The notes below the pieces were generated by a model that searched no databases, was not told the origin of the DNA, and saw only the letters and a program-made list of their open reading frames with translations. The position numbers were made by a program, and so were the translations under genes. Shown piece after piece: positions 13,350 to 16,823 of a stretch of DNA of 16,823 bases; the first letter of the stretch is position 1; every line of letters starts with the position of its first letter. Origin of the DNA: CAZUNO01 sp964621445 [NCBI: Candidatus Hadarchaeota archaeon] (GTDB lineage Archaea > CAYQAE01 > CAYVLA01). Location: contig CAZUNO010000041.1 in NCBI GenBank assembly GCA_964621445.1, forward strand, positions 1 through 16,823, given 5' to 3'.

Positions 13350-13556
13350 TTAAGCAGCTAATTTCTTTTTACCCTTTAGTATCGGCTTTATTATCTCCAG
13401 AACCGTTTCGCTGGCATCCAAAATTTCTATCTCGATCGGCTTTCCAGCTTCGTTGTAATGTGTAATGATCGGGCCCGATTGCTCCCCAAAGACCGGCTTT
13501 TCATCACTGAGCTCCAGTATCATTATATCAGTTTCTGGATCGTATCTATATTTCAT
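13350..13556 (-). CDS. DUF2283 protein, probable antitoxin
   Basis: A 68-residue protein. MKYRYDPETDIMILELSDEK, then ITHYNEAGKPIEIEILDASE, matches the DUF2283 pattern (YDxexDxlyixLSd...YdexGxxvgIEILdAS). The C-terminus is basic (PILKGKKKLAA). ATG 13556 gives the standard family N-terminus; a GTG at 13565 would add three residues. It overlaps the DUF4258 gene upstream by 11 bases. DUF2283 genes commonly lie next to DUF4258 genes and the pair has the layout of a type II toxin-antitoxin module, with this as the presumed antitoxin; its biochemical role here is inferred. Confidence 0.83.
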   Translation of the reverse strand: MKYRYDPETDIMILELSDEKPVFGEQSGPIITHYNEAGKPIEIEILDASETVLEIIKPILKGKKKLAA

Positions 13557-13779
13557 ATCTTTCACTTCTCGCTCTATATGTAGTTATGACAACATTGCTA
13601 TTCTTTTCTTTTTCAAAAACCACCCTTAAGACGTAGCCATTAAGATTGAGCTGTGCCATACATCTTCCTGAATGCCCCTCCATTATGCTATCCGGGCTTT
13701 CCAGAGCTCTTTCTACTAATTCTCTTGGCAAGCCATATTTTTCCATTCTACGCTTGGCGTGATCCGATATTACTGCCAT
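13546..13779 (-). CDS. DUF4258 protein, probable RelE/BrnT-like toxin
   Basis: A 77-residue protein: ISDHAKRRMEKYGLPRELVE, then RALESPDSIMEG..., a strand ending LNGYVLRVVFEKE and VVITTYRARSERYE. This is the DUF4258 pattern (HAxxRMxxRgIs...vlxxP...vvyxxxxvvTvyr). The fold is related to small RNase toxins such as RelE and BrnT. The conserved His7 and the C-terminal TYRAR arginines are possible active-site residues. It precedes and overlaps DUF2283, a toxin-first order like brnTA. ATG 13779 has GTGGG just upstream. Toxicity is not shown for this family member. Confidence 0.8.
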   Translation of the reverse strand: MAVISDHAKRRMEKYGLPRELVERALESPDSIMEGHSGRCMAQLNLNGYVLRVVFEKEKNSNVVITTYRARSERYEI

Positions 13780-13800
13780 CCCACTGCCTGGTTTGGGCGT

Positions 13801-14601
13801 TTAATTGATAACTATTAATCCTGCATTTATGACAAGCTGGTTATATAAACAAGGAAATCGATGTTTCCCCCCGTAAATTAACTTGTTTACCTTTCCCCTA
13901 ATTTCCCCTCCCTGGGCTCTGAACATCATTTTGGAACCGACTTCTTTTTTCCTAATATCCCGATCATGGAGGCTCAAGCAAAGGAAATTGTCTTGTCGAG
14001 CAACTGCTAATTCGAGAAGCCTGCGCCGGATCATGAGGGACCAGAGCAGGAAACCGCAGTCCATGAAGGTCTCGGTCACCGCCAGCCACTCGATGATGTA
14101 GATCCAGAGGAGTGTACGGTTCTTTACCTGGACCGCCTCCTCCTCGGCCTCCTTCAGGATCTGGTCCACCTCGTTATAGGTTTCCAGGACCTCCTCGAAT
14201 CGCTGGTCCAGGTACTGAGGAAGGGCACTGGCCGTGGCCCGGTCCAGCTCGTCGATTCTCTTGGTAATGGTATCGGTGTTGGCCCCGAAGGACTCGCAGA
14301 ACTCGAGCAGGGCCAGTAAAAGGGACCTCCTGGTCCCCGTCTCCAGTATCTTCCCCCTCGCGGCGTGTACCAGGGCGATGTCCTGGGGCACCCGTCGACG
14401 GTCCAGATAGATCATCATGTTTCCCACGTAGTCGTAGGCGTATTCCCACCTGCTCCCGAAGATCTCCACCAGGCGGCAGGACTCGCTGGTCAGGGCGAAT
14501 GTCCTGGCACCGTTGGGCAGCTCCCAGTCCACCATCAAGGGGTCGTTCCCCGATCCGGTGATCACGTGGGCCAGCTGTCGCGCTCCGGGCTTGACCTTCA
14601 C
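13801..14601 (-). CDS. C-terminal half of a split amidotransferase-like membrane protein
   Basis: This frame continues the protein begun at 15215. It is open upstream to 14676, where it reads VHVQHPWNTGDPALSGAIWH and then HNIVKVKPGARQLAHVI, the expected continuation (HP...G...KVKPGA). A GTG at 14601 gives a 266-residue ORF. Visible parts: a beta-rich segment (PNGARTFALTSESCRLVEIF), a long coiled coil (about 110-160), one membrane helix (about 163-190, LLWIYIIEWLAVTETFMDCG) and a basic cytoplasmic tail. The C-terminal ~60 residues have no obvious relation to the rest and become AT-rich. The gene is GC-rich elsewhere. It overlaps the first half by four bases, but the missing residues between them show that the split comes from a frameshift near 14674-14677, not from two native genes. 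Confidence 0.68.
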   Translation of the reverse strand: MKVKPGARQLAHVITGSGNDPLMVDWELPNGARTFALTSESCRLVEIFGSRWEYAYDYVGNMMIYLDRRRVPQDIALVHAARGKILETGTRRSLLLALLEFCESFGANTDTITKRIDELDRATASALPQYLDQRFEEVLETYNEVDQILKEAEEEAVQVKNRTLLWIYIIEWLAVTETFMDCGFLLWSLMIRRRLLELAVARQDNFLCLSLHDRDIRKKEVGSKMMFRAQGGEIRGKVNKLIYGGKHRFPCLYNQLVINAGLIVIN

Positions 14602-15215
14602 GATATTGTGGTGCCATATGGCCCCCGAGAGGGCCGGATCCCCGGTGTTCCAGGGATGCTGGACATGAACTCGTTTTCAGGCTCGTCTATCACCAGCAGC
14701 TGTAACGGGGAGTCATCCCATTGGCCGATAACGTCCTCCGTGGGGAGCAGTTTGCCCACCGAGGTCTCACCCCACGGCGAGTACCCAGCGGAACCGCCGA
14801 AGGACTGCCAGCCCCCGCACATAACCATTCCCAGCTCCCTCTCGGAGACCCCCCGGGCCAGCTTGTCGATGTGGGGGGACACGGCGTGGACGTTGGCCTC
14901 GAAGAGCACTATGACATCGTAGTTTGCGGAGAGGTCGCTCAGGGACCTGGGCATATATAGCCTGACCATCCTGTGTACATCGGCGGTGGTCATGGCGGCC
15001 ATGGGGCCGTAGGCCATGAAGTCCCGGATGGTGGCCTGGACGAAGGTCATGCTGAACATGGGGTCGGATCGCATCATCCAAAAAGGCCTGGATCGCGCCA
15101 CGCAGCCCACGTACAAAACACCGACCTGGCCGTTTTCCAGGGCCTGGATCCCCTCGGGTATAAGAAGAGCTAGGAGGGCCAGGAATAGAATGGTTTGTAA
15201 ACGGCTGGGGCACAA
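14598..15215 (-). CDS. N-terminal half of a split amidotransferase-like membrane protein
   Basis: A signal or anchor sequence (RLQTILFLALLALLIPEGIQ) leads into a class I glutamine amidotransferase-like Rossmann domain. VGVLYVGCVARSRPFWMMRS is its first strand, NYDVIVLFEANVHAVSPHID a central strand and turn, and LGMVMCGGWQSFGGSAGYSP the segment where true amidotransferases carry the nucleophilic Cys. Here GGWQSFGG offers no Cys at the elbow position, as in the inactive GATase1-like family. After ...LLVIDEPENEF the frame turns into FMSSIPGTPGIRPSRGPYG and a stop, unlike the family; the correct continuation is in the next frame. The start is TTG 15215. The protein is presumably anchored at both ends with this domain outside the cell. 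Function unknown; family assignment moderate. Confidence 0.7.
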   Translation of the reverse strand: MCPSRLQTILFLALLALLIPEGIQALENGQVGVLYVGCVARSRPFWMMRSDPMFSMTFVQATIRDFMAYGPMAAMTTADVHRMVRLYMPRSLSDLSANYDVIVLFEANVHAVSPHIDKLARGVSERELGMVMCGGWQSFGGSAGYSPWGETSVGKLLPTEDVIGQWDDSPLQLLVIDEPENEFMSSIPGTPGIRPSRGPYGTTIS

Positions 15216-15368
15216 TCCGATTTATAATTGTGGGGGACCCTCTTTAAGATTGACCTTCTCACAGAGATTTTCCGGGTCCCAAAGACGTGTTTCCAAATTA
15301 AAAAGGAAAATGCTATGTCAACTCTGAGAGCTGATGAATAAGGAGAACTGATAAAAAAATAAATGGGT
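15216..15368. other. Intergenic region between two minus-strand units
   Basis: About 150 AT-rich bases. TTATAAAT close to 15221-15228 is TATA-like for the gene at 15215. A T-rich run on the minus strand near 15355-15361 could terminate the upstream operon (15369-16758). Confidence 0.4.
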
Positions 15369-15788
15369 TTACTCTAATGCAATCTTTCCTTTTTGCAATA
15401 GATAGTAACCATTTCCAGTTGTAATATAGGTCAGCTTTACAATTTCTTGTAGAGCACCGTAGCATGAATCGTTATGTTCAATACGTCCAGCAAGGCTGTC
15501 CAAAGCAGCCGAAAGTTTATCGAAGAAATCTGAAGGAAGCACAATAGTCTTATCCCCACCTCTAATGATGTTCGTTCTATTCTTTATTGTATTATAGGCC
15601 CCATGTAGAATGAAATCTGTAGTTACAAGTTCCAAATCCCACCCTTCATTTAAGGCCCTATTGGTTACTCCATAAGCTGCGCTAAAAAAATACAACTTTC
15701 TATTCATTTCAACTTCTTGTCTCATCTTCTTTGCAGCAAAGTGAAGCTCTTCGACAATTCTGTTTCTTAATTCATCTGATATATCCAT
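15369..15788 (-). CDS. Uncharacterised helical protein, third gene of the PIN operon
   Basis: A 139-residue soluble, mainly helical protein (DELRNRIVEELHFAAKKMRQ..., HGAYNTIKNRTNIIRGGDKT, then VLPSDFFDKLSAALDSLAGR). No family recognised. The frame is open 34 codons further upstream, but ATG 15788 with GGGGAG just before it gives a natural N-terminus. The extra residues would lie in the overlap with the preceding gene (17 bases with this start). Tight overlap and common strand put it in one operon with the helix-turn-helix and PIN genes. Confidence 0.7.
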   Translation of the reverse strand: MDISDELRNRIVEELHFAAKKMRQEVEMNRKLYFFSAAYGVTNRALNEGWDLELVTTDFILHGAYNTIKNRTNIIRGGDKTIVLPSDFFDKLSAALDSLAGRIEHNDSCYGALQEIVKLTYITTGNGYYLLQKGKIALE

Positions 15789-16170
15789 ACGACTCCCCAA
15801 CCGCAGTTGTGTGATTCTTTTCTTGAATAGATACTGAATCCTCACTTTCACCAATAGAATGTGGGTAATTGACTGAAAAACGCTCCTCATTAATATAAAA
15901 AGAACCTGAGATACCTTCTATTGATGGATAGGCTGATTCATTAGACTCCTTTTGGAGCCTTGACCATAACTCCGTTTCAGCCTCCTTCAATATCCGTCTC
16001 GCTTCCTTTACCTCTCTTCCCGAAGGCACATGATCATAATCATCCAGTAGATTTTGAACTTGTTCAAGGTTTAGATCCAGGCGCTCCGCAGCCTCTGCAT
16101 AAGTAATATCCGAACGTACTAGTTGGGCAAGGACCTCTTTTACTCTTTCATCCATTTCCGTATTGGGCAC
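15772..16170 (-). CDS. Small helix-turn-helix protein, possible antitoxin
   Basis: A 132-residue protein. DERVKEVLAQLVRSDITYAE then AAERLDLNLEQVQNLLDDYD is a compact helix-turn-helix like those of short UPF0175-type or PIN-associated antitoxins. A charged helix (REVKEARRILKEAETELWSR) and a long polar, probably disordered tail follow. The start is GTG 16170, supported by GGAGGT six bases upstream, inside the end of the PIN gene; the stop of that gene directly precedes the GTG. It lies behind the PIN protein rather than in front, the reverse of classic vapBC order. The role as antitoxin or operon regulator is inferred from context. Confidence 0.65.
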   Translation of the reverse strand: MPNTEMDERVKEVLAQLVRSDITYAEAAERLDLNLEQVQNLLDDYDHVPSGREVKEARRILKEAETELWSRLQKESNESAYPSIEGISGSFYINEERFSVNYPHSIGESEDSVSIQEKNHTTAVGESYGYIR

Positions 16171-16758
16171 CTAAAGACCTCCTAATCTATCGATAATTGG
16201 ATCTTTGTAATCCTGAAACTTCTCCTGCGCGTCATCCACTAACCATTGGGATTCCTTAATACCTTTAACTATGTTCTCAATCTCATCGTACTTGAAGATA
16301 TTTAGAGAAATAACTATGAAATCACGAAGGCTGATTATGTCCCTGCTTACTAAATACGAAATCAGTTGTATCGGCGAAAACGGTCTAAGCTTTGATCCCC
16401 AAGCATCCCCAAAATCCCCCACTGCCCTCACCAGTGTAGTGTCATTAGTAACCAAATAATCACAATCGGCATCAAGAGCGGTGATGAATGCATGATGATC
16501 TTTTCTCCCTGCTACTTTTATATTTCGCTCTCTCAGTTGTTTCCTAAATTCGATGAATCTTTCCGGTTTTGAGCGAGGCACTTTATTAAGTGAAGCTGGA
16601 GGGTCCCAACCTGAAACCTCATCAATATTAACCTCGCACATAATACACTCTTCTCCATCCTCTGTCAATAGTTCAATTACCTTATTTTGGAGATTGTCAA
16701 ACTTATGTTCGATTTTCTTATAGGCTATGATTGATTGGGCGTCAAAGGCGAACTTCAT
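16171..16758 (-). CDS. Long PIN-domain protein, candidate RNase
   Basis: A 195-residue PIN-fold protein, larger than VapC (about 130). Acidic site: Asp6 (FAFDAQSIIAY), Glu47 (VNIDEVSGW), Asp87 (GRKDHHAFITALDAD) and Asp106 (YLVTNDTTLVRAV), so the metal site appears complete. An insertion (about 50-75, WDPPASLNKVPRSKPERF) and a C-terminal helical part of about 80 residues (DIISLRDFIVISLNIFKYDE...) are not part of the basic fold. ATG 16758 lies about 20 bases after a TATA-like ATTATAC on the minus strand, so it may be leaderless. It is the first gene of a three-gene operon. Target unknown; this may be a TA toxin or a defence nuclease. Confidence 0.8.
   Translation of the reverse strand: MKFAFDAQSIIAYKKIEHKFDNLQNKVIELLTEDGEECIMCEVNIDEVSGWDPPASLNKVPRSKPERFIEFRKQLRERNIKVAGRKDHHAFITALDADCDYLVTNDTTLVRAVGDFGDAWGSKLRPFSPIQLISYLVSRDIISLRDFIVISLNIFKYDEIENIVKGIKESQWLVDDAQEKFQDYKDPIIDRLGGL
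16177..16182 (-). promoter_or_regulatory. Shine-Dalgarno site deciding the GTG 16170 start
   Basis: GGAGGT on the minus strand, inside the last codons of the PIN gene, is spaced six bases from GTG 16170. It supports that start and translational coupling of the pair. Confidence 0.7.
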
Positions 16759-16823
16759 CTAATCAATCGATTGTATAATTGTGTAAAAACTCTATCGGTC
16801 TGAAAGTTAAATATTTTATAAAA
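16759..16823. promoter_or_regulatory. Upstream region of the PIN operon
   Basis: AT-rich DNA. On the minus strand ATTATACAATC lies 14-24 bases before the ATG at 16758 and is the likely TATA box; TTTTTACAC stands a little further upstream. The window ends within this region, so any operator may be incomplete. Confidence 0.35.

Noticed and set aside
14174-14617. 147-codon minus-strand frame in the amidotransferase gene
   Set aside because: GC-rich shadow frame dominated by Arg, Gly, Pro and His, overlapping a frame with coiled-coil and membrane features.
14365-14922. 185-codon plus-strand frame
   Set aside because: Antisense to the amidotransferase-like gene; no start signal and no family pattern.

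Overview
The window looks archaeal, probably euryarchaeal; Thermoplasmatota-like is a guess from gene content only. Pointers are VapBC-type toxin-antitoxin genes (AbrB-, DUF217- and ribbon-helix-helix-type antitoxins with PIN toxins), an archaeal-type Ser/His signal peptidase, AT-rich TATA-like boxes about 25 nt upstream of apparently leaderless starts, and other genes with strong GGAGG(TGAT) ribosome binding sites. No rRNA, tRNA or CRISPR array was seen.

Layout. 1-1849 is mostly gene debris, including a decayed vapBC locus (675-1246). 1850-3924 is a compact secretion cassette: a TasA/CalY-like secreted protein, a SipW-like signal peptidase and a membrane protein carrying the same substrate motif. 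4270-7750 is a cluster of toxin-antitoxin modules at all stages of decay: an intact AbrB-PIN pair (4270-4929), a pair whose PIN toxin has one in-frame TGA (5449-6062), an intact pair with its operator (6184-6773), a 5'-truncated PIN copy (6787-7092), and a PIN pseudogene (7461-7750) that runs into the 3' end of pyrE. 7706-9159 holds pyrE (orotate phosphoribosyltransferase) and hypothetical genes. 9216-11318 encodes a 700-residue PAS-GAF histidine kinase with no response regulator beside it.

11683-12230 pairs a frameshifted small membrane protein with an orphan VapB followed by a 16-codon stub of its PIN partner. 12454-13059 is a dCTP deaminase/dUTPase-fold protein lacking the deaminase glutamate. 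13350-13779 is a DUF4258/DUF2283 pair. 13801-15215 is a two-ended membrane-anchored glutamine amidotransferase-like protein split by a frameshift at an A4 run. 15369-16758 is a minus-strand operon: an atypical 195-residue PIN protein, a helix-turn-helix protein and an uncharacterised helical protein.

Three sets of genes appear to work together: the peptidase 2604-3224 with its two putative substrates on either side; each intact antitoxin with the PIN toxin behind it; and possibly the three-gene PIN operon at the right end. The rest reads as an accessory region rich in PIN-domain remnants, with a few housekeeping-type genes (pyrE, kinase) between them. Composition is uneven: the kinase and amidotransferase genes are GC-rich, while pyrE, 8722-9159 and 15369-16758 are AT-rich.
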